NCBI GenBank assembly: GCA_028829895.1
Contig: CM054183.1
Location: forward strand, 74,821,571 to 74,885,570
Reading direction: 5' to 3'
Length of the DNA: 64,000 nt
DNA from: Sinotaia quadrata
Lineage: Eukaryota; Mollusca; Gastropoda; Architaenioglossa; Viviparidae
This document shows, in pieces, positions 1 to 12,100 of the stretch. Each line of letters opens with the position of its first letter. Positions within the stretch are counted from its first letter, which is position 1. A model generated the notes under the pieces. The model was not told the origin of the DNA. It made no database searches and was given only the letters and a program-made list of their open reading frames with translations. Made by a program: the position numbers and the translations under genes.

Positions 1-950
1 TGACATGAGCAAACTTATCTGAAATTGGTGACATAGTCAAACCAGTATAAAGCATACATAATCAAGCATGTACATTAATATACAATCTTGTCATAGTAAA
101 AAAAAGTTTAATTATCTCACACAACACTTTTTTTTTTTTTTAAACTACAAAATGCTAATAGAATGTCAGCAACAGCAAAGCAGCCTTGAACACCATTACT
201 GAAAAGATGTTTTCTCAAATGATTGACATTAATGATTAAACTATTTTTTGTTTAGATATTTAGTGAGTTAACTATTCATTCATCCCCATTTATCTGCTGT
301 TAGAAATGACAATTGTTTAGAACTTAGTATTATTTGTATCTCCAACAGTTGTTTTAGTGTACTTCTCTCAAGTGTTCTGAAGGATGTCATTTAATTTTAG
401 TGTTTAATGATAAATTCAATAATAATAAATTCATAAATTCATAAGAAAAAACCCATTAAATTAAGAATCAATGATAACAGGAAACATGTCTTTTAACATA
501 CTAAGAACAGCATCTATGCATTCAATATCTCAAGATAAATATGCATGTACAATAAAGAATGCTCAGAAATTTTGATTTATCAAGAACCATATTTATCAAA
601 ATTCTGTTTCTAAATTTTAGAATGGACTATATTCATTTGTGGCTTTATCAGTTCATGCTATTTTTGTTTTTAATGCATTCATTTATTTAGGTTTGTTTGC
701 TTATAAAATATTTTGACATTTATATACTTCATGTTACAGTTTGAATTTGAGTGATTTTACATATACTTAAACTGCTTACAAGATTACCTTTTAGTTAGAT
801 GCTCTATTAATGTAATTATTGTTGTGATAATTATTATAATAATATGTAATAATAATGAGAGTGGCTCCATTATCAAACTCCTATCATCTAAATTAAAAAT
901 GAATGTTCTTTTTTTAAAATGATTTTATATATATATATATATTCTAACAG
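1..950. other. AT-rich intronic sequence upstream of first visible DGCR8 exon
   Basis: No coding exon, RNA gene or recognisable repeat is visible here. The stretch ends in an (AT)n run and a 3' splice site (AG at 949-950). The exon that follows starts with two bases of a split codon, so this is the 3' end of a phase-1 intron whose 5' end lies outside the window. Confidence 0.7.
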
Positions 951-1286
951 AAAATACAAACACGAATGCTGAAACTGATTTTGTTTGCCCATTTCAACAA
1001 GAATCAGAAAGAGATATTTTGGCCTCCAGTCCAAAACTAGGGCACCCATCCAAAAATGATATTCAAATTGAGCAGCCATCAAAGAATGATGTGCAAACTG
1101 AGGACTCATCAAAGAATGATGTACAAACTGAGGACTCGTTGAAGAATGATGTCCTAACTGAATTGCCATCAAAGAATGATATCCTAACTGAGCAAGACTG
1201 TGATATTCAATTATTGGATGTAACTCAGATGCCTTCAGATACAAGTCAATCAGTCCTAAGTATGCAGACTCAAATTACCATGACAG
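951..1286 (+). CDS. DGCR8: DGCR8 exon: linker with five tandem 10-residue repeats
   Basis: The exon is bounded by attctaacag and by the donor acag|gtaata. It enters with two bases of a split codon and leaves with one, so it is a phase 1-1 exon and joins the next exon in frame. It encodes 111 full codons of a polar, acidic linker. It holds five in-frame 30-bp repeats of the type [10 protein letters not shown]. It corresponds by position to the poorly conserved segment between the haem-binding cysteine region and the dimerisation helix of DGCR8. The assignment rests on phase, orientation and an open frame rather than on conserved residues, so it is less certain than for later exons. Confidence 0.75.
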
Positions 1287-4200
1287 GTAATATTTAGATA
1301 GATTAAATATTAGATCTTCATTTTTTTTTTAATAGAAGGAAGAGAAAAGAAAAGAAAGAAATGAAGCACAAGTCATGAAGAGTTAACAATGATGATATTC
1401 TTTTGCAAATTTATTTGCTTGAAAATTAGTGTCTATGCTACATCACAAGCATGTAGAAATGAAAATACAACTGTAAGAAATGCTTAATTGGTTACATAGT
1501 TACATTTCACAAGAAATAAATCCTGTAAATTTTGGGTGTCTTGAATCAGGTCTTGAAATACAATAATAGAGATTTGTGAATGATTGAAGAATACAATGAC
1601 AGGGCTGTGTGTGTATGTCTGTGTGTACTTTAAAGCTTGCCTTGACAAAGGTTAAGTAAACAGGTAATTTTTATTATTCAGTTTTATGTGGATGGAGGTG
1701 GGGGGGGGGGGGAGAAGCATTCTGAGAATCACTACCTACATAGAAAAAACGTGTAAAATAATAATATAATAGCATGTAATTATGCACATTTATCTCTTAA
1801 ACAAGAACATATAAGCTTTAGATTCATCAAAATTTAACCTTTAGACCTCCAGAATTTTTAAGAATGACTTCCCTGACAGTAGATATGTTGGCAGTAATGA
1901 GAGAAGTACCTACATTTTTTTAATATGACTCCAAGACTTTTTTTTACAAATATTTATGTTTATTTCATTTTAGATAAATGAACATACTAAAGATTGTTTT
2001 AATTTTTTAGTAGAAGAAAAGAGGTCATCTTTTGTTTCAGAATAAATTATTTTCACTGCTAGAAGATAAAAATATGTTACATGAATTGTATTTTTAGTCA
2101 CATTTTTGCTAGGAACGAGAAGAAGAATAACATTCAGAGAAGCCATTTGATATATAACATTCTAGAATTTTGAAATTTCATATAAATGATTATTTCTCCA
2201 GCATTATTCATAAATCTTTTTCACCACCATCCACTCTCTTTTGCTTTTTTTCTTCTACCAGTAAGAAATGTTTAAAATCAATATCTCTGATTTAAAGTTG
2301 AGGAACTGTTTTAAAATCTTTAGCCTTCCTGAGTATCCATATTATAGACAAAAAAATGTTCACAGAAGAAACTGAAATCTTTAATTGCCTTGAATCACAA
2401 GAGACAAAAAAAAAATGGCAACACACTCTAAAAAGTTGGAGGCTTTGTTTTGAATTCTTTATATTTTCTTCTCTATATATTTTAATCCCACCCCACACCA
2501 TTATCCTTTGCAAAGAAAACAGTTACTTGTCTGCTATCAAGGTCATTTGGTAGAGCTTTTGGTGGTTATGGGGAAGGGTCATTTTGACCTGACATGACTA
2601 CGACATCTAAAAGTTAGGGCTGTCAGTTTTTTCTAAAATTCTGCCCAGGTACCCGTTCAAAAATTAGCATAATCCCCATGCAACTCACGATCTCTACACA
2701 AAGCTACTTAACCATTAAGCATGCATTCTATCTCACACAGTAGCCAATGGTGTGCAACTAGTGACTTACTATTAGTTATGATCTTTATATGCACAACGCA
2801 AACTTTTATTTGTAATATTATCAATCATTACATAAATGCTCTATTTCACACAGTAGCCAAAGGTATGCATCTAGTGACTTACTATTAGTTATGATCTTTA
2901 TATGTATAACACAAACTTTTATTTTTAATATTATCAATCATTACATAAACTAAAGTAAACTAAAATTAAATAAATTGTCAAAACAATAACGTATTTAAAA
3001 ATAGGGCATTGAGTTCAGTCGCCCTTCATTGATAGAATTTCATCGCATATATTGCATTTCACCGTCACTATCCAATTGTTTGGCATGACTCCACATAGAC
3101 GATGACTTCCCCATATTAAAAATATTACATTATTATTAATTTATTGACAAGTTTGTTTACTGAAGTCTTATTAACATCAATAACATGCTACACTTGTTAA
3201 AGAGCACAGCAACGACAAGTGAAAAGAAAGGGCGCAAGCTATGGTGATTGGTGATCTATGTCGTAAATAATTAGATCTAGGTACAGTGGCTGTTCAGCGT
3301 GTAAGCCAACCCACGGCCGCCATCTACGGGTGGGATGCGAGTGTGACCAGAAGGGGAGTGTGCTAAATTGTGTATAGACATAACGGCCGCATTACCATGG
3401 GTACCGGCTCTCAATTTTACTACCCGGATATTAGCACGACAATGGGTCCCCGTTAATGGTGCCAAAGTGGTGCCAACGGGTAATGGCCGTTATGTCTATA
3501 CACACTCCCCCACACTCCCCCTCCAGTCACACTTGCATCCCGCCCGTAAATGGCCTACTAAATCATGCAGCATTTTAGAAATATTGACAGCCCTAATCCC
3601 CAAATCTCTCTTTTGCAGGAATAAGAGGCATTTAGTGCACAGATTTGATGAAGTTCTGTAGTAATGTTAGAAACATTAATATAATTTGTTGATGTAATGT
3701 GGATAAAATTAAAGATCATTATCACACACTTTTGTATTATATTTAATGTGACTTAAACTGTTTGAAAGAAATAATTACACTTACTAAGTGTTAGACATTT
3801 TTGCTTAAAATGGGGTCTAGCAGCTATTGTATTGTCAAGGTTGAAAAATTTGCTTCTCAGGATTTTTGGGAGTGCTTTATGATATTTTGTTATATTTTTT
3901 ATGTAAGAATAAAAAATAAAAAGTGTAACTATAAGCTTTCTCCTGATTTACCACTTTTTTTTATCAGAACATTAAAACTCAAGTTTTGGGAATCGATTAA
4001 AAAAATGTGTTCATTTGGAATTGTTGTAACTACATTTGAATAAATGTTTTCTTACTGAAAGTTGCACAGGCAAAAGAATTCATTCGTCTACAAAATTATT
4101 ATACAGAAAAACATTGTTAAGGAATGGTTTTGTGCCAGTTGTTTCTGTTTGTTAACCAAAAAAAACATCTGCTTAAAGTTAATGCAATGATTATGTCATA

Positions 4201-6089
4201 TGTGTTGTTACATAATGGTTTATGTAGTCCGCACTCGCTCTGCCTCTAAAAATATATTAAACATAAACCCTACCCTCTAGAAAGGCTGATCCTTATCCCC
4301 AGGCTGGAAATATATGTGAATGTTCCAGACAACTCACTAAACTAACCAGTCAAAGTGCAGTTCAGCCACATGAACAAATGTACCAAAAACTCACCTGTAA
4401 ATCATTAGCCAAATGCAGCTAACACGTATTTTGGCTCCAGATTATAACAAATATAATCATACTACTAACCTTATCGCCGGTTATCAACACAGAAGGAAAT
4501 CATCATCTGTGTATATTACTACTGAAGATCAGCACTTTGTCTGAGACTTTATCAGAGACTTTTTTTGAGACTTCATCTTCGATATCTGTGATGTTGAGTT
4601 CAATGAGTGTAGAGCTGTGAAACAACGCCAGAACAGAACCACTTTATCCTAGATGTTGACTTTGACAAGTTTTGCACCACAAAATGACATGTGCCAAGGA
4701 CCAGTTCAACAGACCATGTGAGCGTTTGCTAGTGACATTCATTTGTACCTAGACTACATACCTACACATACCTAAAGTTATGTATTTATAAAGTCACAAC
4801 CACACAGCTTCAGTCAAGTTGTAGACCTACTCTAGCAAAGTACTCTAGAGTTCATTCTTAAACATTCAGTATTCTCTTATAAACTCATTTATCATGAGAA
4901 CGAACCAAATAACTACTACAGAGCCATAAGACTCAAATGGGCATTCTCTTATGCCACCACATGGTCATGATATTGAACTAAATAATATAGATATAAACAC
5001 TAATTGTAACTGTTGAACTATATTTGCTATATGTAACCATGCTGTCTTATGTTATTTTGTTGAATACAATTATTGTTGATACATACACCACTCGTGACTC
5101 ACATGTTATATGTTAAAACTTATAGTCTTTCACCAGTAGTTACTTATTATCCTGGCTGTATGTATCAGGTGGCTTAAGTTATCTTCTAGAATTATCACTC
5201 TTCTATTCTACATTATCTATCATTCATCTTTCTAATACATGTGGCCAGCCAGAAATTGTGTTTTGAGGATTAGCCTAAGTTTACTGTCAGCCCAGGGTGG
5301 TGGAGTATTGACTTCTTGCCCATTTCTCAGCAAAACTTCACAGCACTGTGGAGTGAGGGCTCATAGCATCTTTGAAAAATTAACTGTCTTGAAAAGTACT
5401 TGAATTTTTTTTGTTTGTTGTCCTTGAAAAGTACTTGAATTTGCCTATAAATCCTTTAATTTATTTGAGAAGTCCTTGATTTAAAAAAAAAAATATCCCA
5501 CCCCTTTTTTCCCATCCAGTTTTCATAAATATGTTTATTATAAATAAACTGCTGGAAAACATTTGCGAGTCATATTACCACCATGGCTGAGTTTTTAATC
5601 CTTCCATCAGTATTTACTTAAGCAGCCCTGAAAATGAAAAAAAAGTCCCACTAGCCTTTGGCTAGTAACTTAAAAATTTTACTAGCCAAACTAAAAATTT
5701 TACTAGCCAAACTAAAATGTTTCCTAGCCAATTTAATTTTTTTCTAGACAATCAAAATAGCCTAACATAAAAAAAAATACTGTTTTGTTCAGGTAATCTG
5801 GGTGGTCATGTGGTTATTAGCTATAGTATCGTGTCAATTTTATTAATAAAAGTAGTAGCTAGATATTATTAAGATAATTTGGGGGGGGGGGAGTTTGAGA
5901 GAGAGAGAGAAAGAGAGCGAATGATGTCAGTGTTATACAAATCAATGTGTGATTTCATCTATGATATTTCAGTTTGAATTTTTTTTAATTTTCTGAAGGT
6001 CTTTTACAACGAAAGCTCAATTTTGTGTTGTTTTACAGTGATGTTTTTATTTTTACTTTCAACTTAATCTGATAAAGTTATCAATAATC

Positions 6090-6129
<40 letters not shown>

Positions 6130-9100
6130 TGCTGGGATCAGAACATCCGGCCACTCAGTGTATTGTAACTTTCTAGGCCTGCCAGATGAATTTGTCCACT
6201 TGGCAGCAGAACTCTCAGGCTGGAAGTGTACAGAAACAGTTAGCGCACCACGGAAGCTTGATCTTGAAACAGAGATAAGAAATGACGCCATTATTAAACA
6301 CTTAACATGTGTAGATTTTGGACACACACATACACCGCCTGTACGTGTGACACCTTGATTGACGGAGTGAATACGCATGAGAAGATAGAGGCAGATTCTA
6401 TCAATTGTGTACCTTTAAAGGTGTGTTGAAACTTCTAGCAACACATTGACTGATTTTACTGATGGGACCAATACACATGAGAAGATAGGGACGAATTCTA
6501 TCAGTTGTGTACCATTAAAGGGCAGTGACACGTTGACTAAGTCTACTGACCGAACTGTTAGTTTAAGAGAGAGTCACTACGAAGACTGATATCGGTAGAT
6601 CTCGATCTCCGGTAAATGACGTGAGTCATGACGTAATTTTGAAACACAAGATTATTGCGTTATGCGAGGTTTCGAGTGCTAACACATTGACAGCCAGGGA
6701 AACAGAAGTATTTGATCCAGATGACAGCATAGGTAGCAATACAGACGGAGACAATGTGCCTATGATAAATTCATTTACTTCAGATGACATGACAGTTGTC
6801 AGAACTGAGACAGAATTCTTTTCCAAACGTGACATGGAAGAAGATAGAGTCAAAAACTGTACAGGGACGAAATCTAGTATTTCTGGTGTACTTGCTAGAG
6901 ACGGTCGATGACAATGCAGGTATACTGGTGAGTATGCACGATGCTGTTGTCAGAGACAGGGCAGAACTGCTGTCTGCAGATAAATCACTTAAAGGACTTA
7001 GTGACGTAGACAGAAGCCACGGTACATGGACTACCCTTATTGACTCACTTGTTAAGATAAAGGAATGTCATGAGTACGTACCAAAAACAATAGAGAGAAG
7101 AAGAAAGGAAGGAAAATTTACAAACCCATAGTTGTTCACAAAAAAGTTCATTTTAGCGCACTCGCAGTTGGCGACTAAAGTTTTTTTTTTAGTCGCCAAT
7201 TATTTTTTTCACTAGCCATGGCGACTAAATTAGTCGCCATTTTCAGGCCTGTTAAGTGTTTCCGATATGACATTCAACAGCCTAAGATAGAATACCAAGA
7301 ATTCTAACTTGGAGCACTAAGAATGTTTGGAAACTTGCATAAATATGTTTATTATAAATAAACTGCAGGAAAACATTTGCGAGTCATATTACCACCATGT
7401 CTGAGTTTTCAATCCTTCAATCAGTATTTGCTTCAGTGTTTCCGATATGACATTCAACAGCCTAATATAGAATACCAAGAATTCTGACTTGGAGCACTAA
7501 GAATGTTTGGAAACTTTATAACTAATTTACAACATAATTTTTCAGTACTGTAGTACTAAATATGACTTTTCTGAAAAATAGAAGTCATTTTGAATATTGT
7601 TGTTCAGTCAGCTCAAAAAGATTTTTTCCTTGAATAGTTTAAATTTGGGTGGGTGGGTGGTTTGTTTACAAAAAAAAAAAATGGTGCCAAGAAATTATTC
7701 TCATATTACCAAACTAAATAAGAGAGAATTTATAAAAGTAACTGGAGAAATAGATAGCCCTGTATGGTCAAGATAATGGTGGTTCTGGATCAATTGAATT
7801 TATCAGAAAATTAGCCTTTGCCCATGACTTCATTCATGTAAATGTCAGCAAAATGTAGACATCTATAAATTTTTGTTAATTTACAAAGGTTGATCTAAGT
7901 GCTTCTTTGTGTACAAAATTATGAGGTGCAAATGAAGAGATTTGTTGCAGCTGCTGACCCCCGAGCTCACAGCATATAGTTGTCCATTTGAGAGGCAGCT
8001 GCGGTCCACAATGTCTGTCCTTGTGATTTATTAATTGTCATTGCAAAGCAGATGCTTATGGAGAATTACACTCTACAGTCATTTAAATTCAAAGGGAAAG
8101 TTATTCAGAATAAGGGGTATTTTCGGGATGAACAGTGATTCACATTTACTACACCCTGTCACTATGGTCGCCTCAAGAAAATTCCTATGCAGGGACTGCA
8201 CCCATAACCTTGTTCCATTGCACAATATTCACTTAGACTAAATTTAGCTAACTACACAGCTTACTGCAACCCACCAAAATCCAAATACAATATTCATTGC
8301 AGTCTACAATATAATACCGAGATTGTGAAACACAATCTGATGAATCATGAATTGTCTGCTGTGCACAGAGGCCAAGTGATGTGTATAAGCCAAGGCCTGC
8401 AGGCATGTGCTTTTAATGGAAAATCTTAGTTTTAGGGCTACTGATTAGGGATATGCACACATGAAAATTTTCATAATTTTAGGGCTGTTTGATCCTCCTT
8501 GTGGAATAGCATGATGTTATATAGCCTATCTTGTTCCAGGGCAATTGAATTACAGCATAAACAGAGAATCAAATGATAATTACTTTCAATAAAAGTACTC
8601 TTTATCTATTGTAAAGTTGTGAAATTTAAAATTTATTATGATGAACATAGCAATTGGCAATGTGTAATGCAAGCTGGAAGAACAGTGAATCAGTATAATG
8701 ATAAACATAATTTTTTATTTTAGATTCATTTACAATTTTAAAAAATGTTAGAAAATATTCCACAATTCAATAATGCCACAAAACAATCTTTTTCTTTCAA
8801 AAACTTTTATCTCAAAAGACATATTTTCAAAAACCAAAACACAAAAACCTGTCTGCAGGATTTTCCTGTTTCAATTCACAAAGTGCTTCAAACAAATATT
8901 CATGATCAGAAATAGCATAAGACATAATCTTATACAATCTTCAAAGATTGTAAACTACCTTATATCTAAACATAATAAAACAATTATGTTGTGGGTTTGT
9001 GCAGACTTAAGCAAAAATAGTACTGGACAGATTTTCATTGTACTTTTTCTGTTGTATAACTTAGTGCCCTGGAACAAGATAGGCTATATAACATCGTGCT

Positions 9101-12100
9101 AGTGCTAGATTCTAACATGTATATGATTCAAATACTAATTCATTGGAAAACTTATGTTCTGCACATTTATATACTCTTATAATAATTGCAAATGCATAAA
9201 ATTCAAAATTATATGATTATGATAAGCATTTATAGGCACATAAAATTGACCAGAAATATTTTTCTCATTTATTTTCAACGATCATTTATTTCATAAAGAT
9301 ATATAAAATCATTTTAAAATGTTTTCACCAAATAAACGTATATATTCATATATAGATCCATTCACCTAAAAAGGCTGTAAGTTTTATGGAGTTTATATGA
9401 ACTTAAAAAAAAATTATTTCATTTCAAATTTGATATGTGTGTTGCACAATCTAGCACTACAAACAAGAATTCATTGTTTTAATATTGATATTAAATTTGC
9501 TTATACTATCTTAATTTTTTTGCAGTAAAAACATGTCATAGTTACTATTGTAACATATTTCATATTTTCGAACTTTCTACCCCTGGTACGGCTATAGCCG
9601 TACTTACTCGCCAAATGTTTCTGTCCAAGTATGAGAATGGCCGTACCAGCACACCAACCATTTCTGCCCAAGTACGGCTGGGCTTGGATTGCGTGGGTTT
9701 GTCAAAAACTCATATTCTTATTCAGTTTGTTTCACATTTAATAAAAGCTCCTACCTTTACTTCCTTCTTACAACCCATGCGTGTGATAAAAGAAGTTTTC
9801 AGCAATTTTGCCTTGTGATTTTTTTAAGTTTTCTGCATCCATGGCAAGTCAGAAAACATGGTTTTCAGTGGTCGAAGTTGCTGAATTCGTCATGAACTAT
9901 TATGCGTGCATTATTTTACATTCCAATTTGTGTTGTTTTCATTGTTTGTTTATTTATTTTATCTCGTTCTCTGACTTCTTTTTTTTTCCAGTCTTTTTTC
10001 CTTTTTATCACTAATTATGGGAATATTAATAATGAATATATTCATATTCATATTTTTTCACAAAAATTTATAATGTATATTTAACATTCACCTAAAGCAG
10101 TTCAATAATTTTTTGGAAAATATATGCATTGAGAAATTATGGGAACCATTAACAGATGTAATGTTGGCCTGCATAGCTGGGCAGACAGTAGTGAGCAGGC
10201 TCAGCAGCAGGAGTAGATAAGCAGCTCTTTAGCTGAGGTAGAATGAGTTAAAAGACCTTGAAAAGTCCTTGAAATCTTTTTCAAAATTGCCAAAGAAACC
10301 TGTTGTCTAATTTGTGAAAGAACATTTTCATGTAAACTGGTCCATATCATGATGGCAAGCACTTAACTACTTGTAGTATATTTTACAAAACATTAATAAT
10401 AAATTCAGTGTTATAGTATTCATAGTTTACATTAAATTTTAATATTTCTTTATATATTCTTTATAAAATACTTCAAACTTTCTTTGTACTAAAAGAAATG
10501 AGAGAAGCTCAAAGACACTAAGTTGAATTGTTATCAGTAACAATATCATGTTAATGATATCTGTATGGTTTATCTTTTTCTTCACTATATTAAGTACTGT
10601 TGGTTTTAAAAAAAATAATTTCTTGTTTAAAGATAATGAGCAATGATGGATACATTTACAAGAAAAGAAGCTTTTGTTGGGTGGTGTGGGTGGAGGGGGG
10701 ATTGTAATCACATATCTGATTAAGTTTTTGATTTAATTAGTAATTGAATATTCATTAAAATTGATACAAAGACCAACAAATGAATTAATGATGAGATTAA
10801 ATTCTTATTTTTTTTTAGTTGAATCAAATCAGTGATAATTTAGTAATTAGTTGTGAATACAATTATTAAACCTCTCATTAAAACATTGATGCATCAAGGA
10901 AAGAATGATCCTGTCAATCATATCAGTCTGGTTAAACTAAACTGAATACAGGTCCTTTGTTAGATTAAGCTTTTGTGTACTATGCAGACAATTTTGATAC
11001 TTTACAGTAATGTTAAACCAGTGTGACCACAAGTTTCAATGAAGCACATTCCATAATGAAGTAGTGATACAAATTGATACCAAAATGTAGTTCAGGACTT
11101 GATTTGCCACTCAGGAACTCTCTAAATCTCTTGCAAGTAAACACTATACAATCTTTTTTAAAATGGATTCCAAAGAAGTGCATAGTTAGTTGAAAGTTTG
11201 TTGATTTCAGTCTGTTATCTAAAAATGAATAATATTTTTTTATGAATTCAACAAACAAGTTTTCAAATAATTTATGATTTTAAATAGCATGCTTACATTT
11301 CTTAGTAATGTAATAGTTACTAATCATTTGGGTGTTTATAATTTTCACATTTGTATTGCTTTGAAATGCATATAAAAACATTTATAGAATGAAATGACTA
11401 TAACAAAGTTACTTTGAATAATTTTTTTGTTTAAATGCACTTTTTAACTTAGGTTTTGAGCTTAACTTTTTACAGTATTTTGTAGTGTTTGAGAAACAGC
11501 TTTGTTTTTGTTTTTTTTATTTTTACTTGATTTTATATGATTTTTTATACTAAGGTTTCAATTTAATGAACAATACCAAATTACCAATTTAATATTTTTT
11601 TTTGTCAGGACTTTTTAATAATAGTTTTATTTTTTAAACTTAATAAAGTTTGTCATATGTTCTATATTCACATTTTAACTTTTTATTTCAGATAATTGCC
11701 ATGCTTAGTGTATGAAAATAAATAATTTATGATTTTTTCCCCAAAATTGTTGCACTTTTTTTGCAATTTTATATGCTTTTAAAAATATATGGAGAGATGA
11801 GAGGAGTGATATAAAAATTGTTATATAAATCGTAAACATAGGAGACTCCAGTTGTAATTTTAAAAATTGGTACCTTCTTTGGTTAAACAAAGTTCATTTT
11901 TTGTCTAGACTTTTAACTCTGGCCTTCAAAGCCTGTAACAACAAATTAATTAAATAAATTTAGCTTTTGAAATTATTTTGTTATAAATATTTCATACATT
12001 ATGCCATATAAAAAGTAAATAAAAAAAGATAAAAGGAAAAATTGTACAGTTATAACACTAGCATTTCATCCACCTTATCAGCCACAAATAATAACTGCAG

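Larger units (their letters stand above)
2617..3593. mobile_element. Non-autonomous foldback DNA element with TA target duplication
   Basis: The ends are inverted repeats of 27-28 bp: the left starts GGGCTGTCAGTTTTTTCTAA and the right, reverse-complemented, starts GGGCTGTCAATATTTCTAAA. A TA dinucleotide flanks each end (2615-2616 and 3594-3595). The interior is less AT-rich than the intron and contains long imperfect hairpin arms (about 3314-3408 against 3470-3556). No transposase frame is present. The TA duplication would fit a Tc1/mariner-like origin, but two bases are weak evidence. Confidence 0.7.
5618..7256. repeat. 5-bp target-site duplication TTAAG around hAT copy 1
   Basis: TTAAG occurs at 5618-5622 and 7252-7256, immediately outside the CAG...CTG ends. 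The uninterrupted paralogous unit downstream reads ttCAG at the same place, so exactly five bases were duplicated. Confidence 0.9.
5525..7515. repeat. Tandem duplication of a unit of about 180 bp, first unit interrupted by a hAT element
   Basis: Unit 1 is split: 5525-5622 (cataaatatgtttattataa to tatttacttaag) and 7252-7334 (tgtttccgatatgacattca to ggaaactt). Unit 2 is continuous at about 7339-7515 and shows the same parts joined without a gap. Unit 2 therefore serves as a natural empty site for the transposon inserted in unit 1. Confidence 0.85.

Noticed and set aside
888..1244. 118-codon open frame on the minus strand with repeated [13 protein letters not shown] units
   Set aside because: It is the complement of the 30-bp repeats in the DGCR8 linker exon; the + strand reading is the one in phase with the next exons.
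5410..5480. Repeated cttgaaaagtacttgaattt words, with a similar word near 10255
   Set aside because: Suggestive of a dispersed repeat, but too short and diverged to define an element.
9615..10084. Four overlapping small open frames on the + strand
   Set aside because: Low-complexity, Phe/Ser/Tyr-rich translations of AT-rich DNA without splice or homology support.
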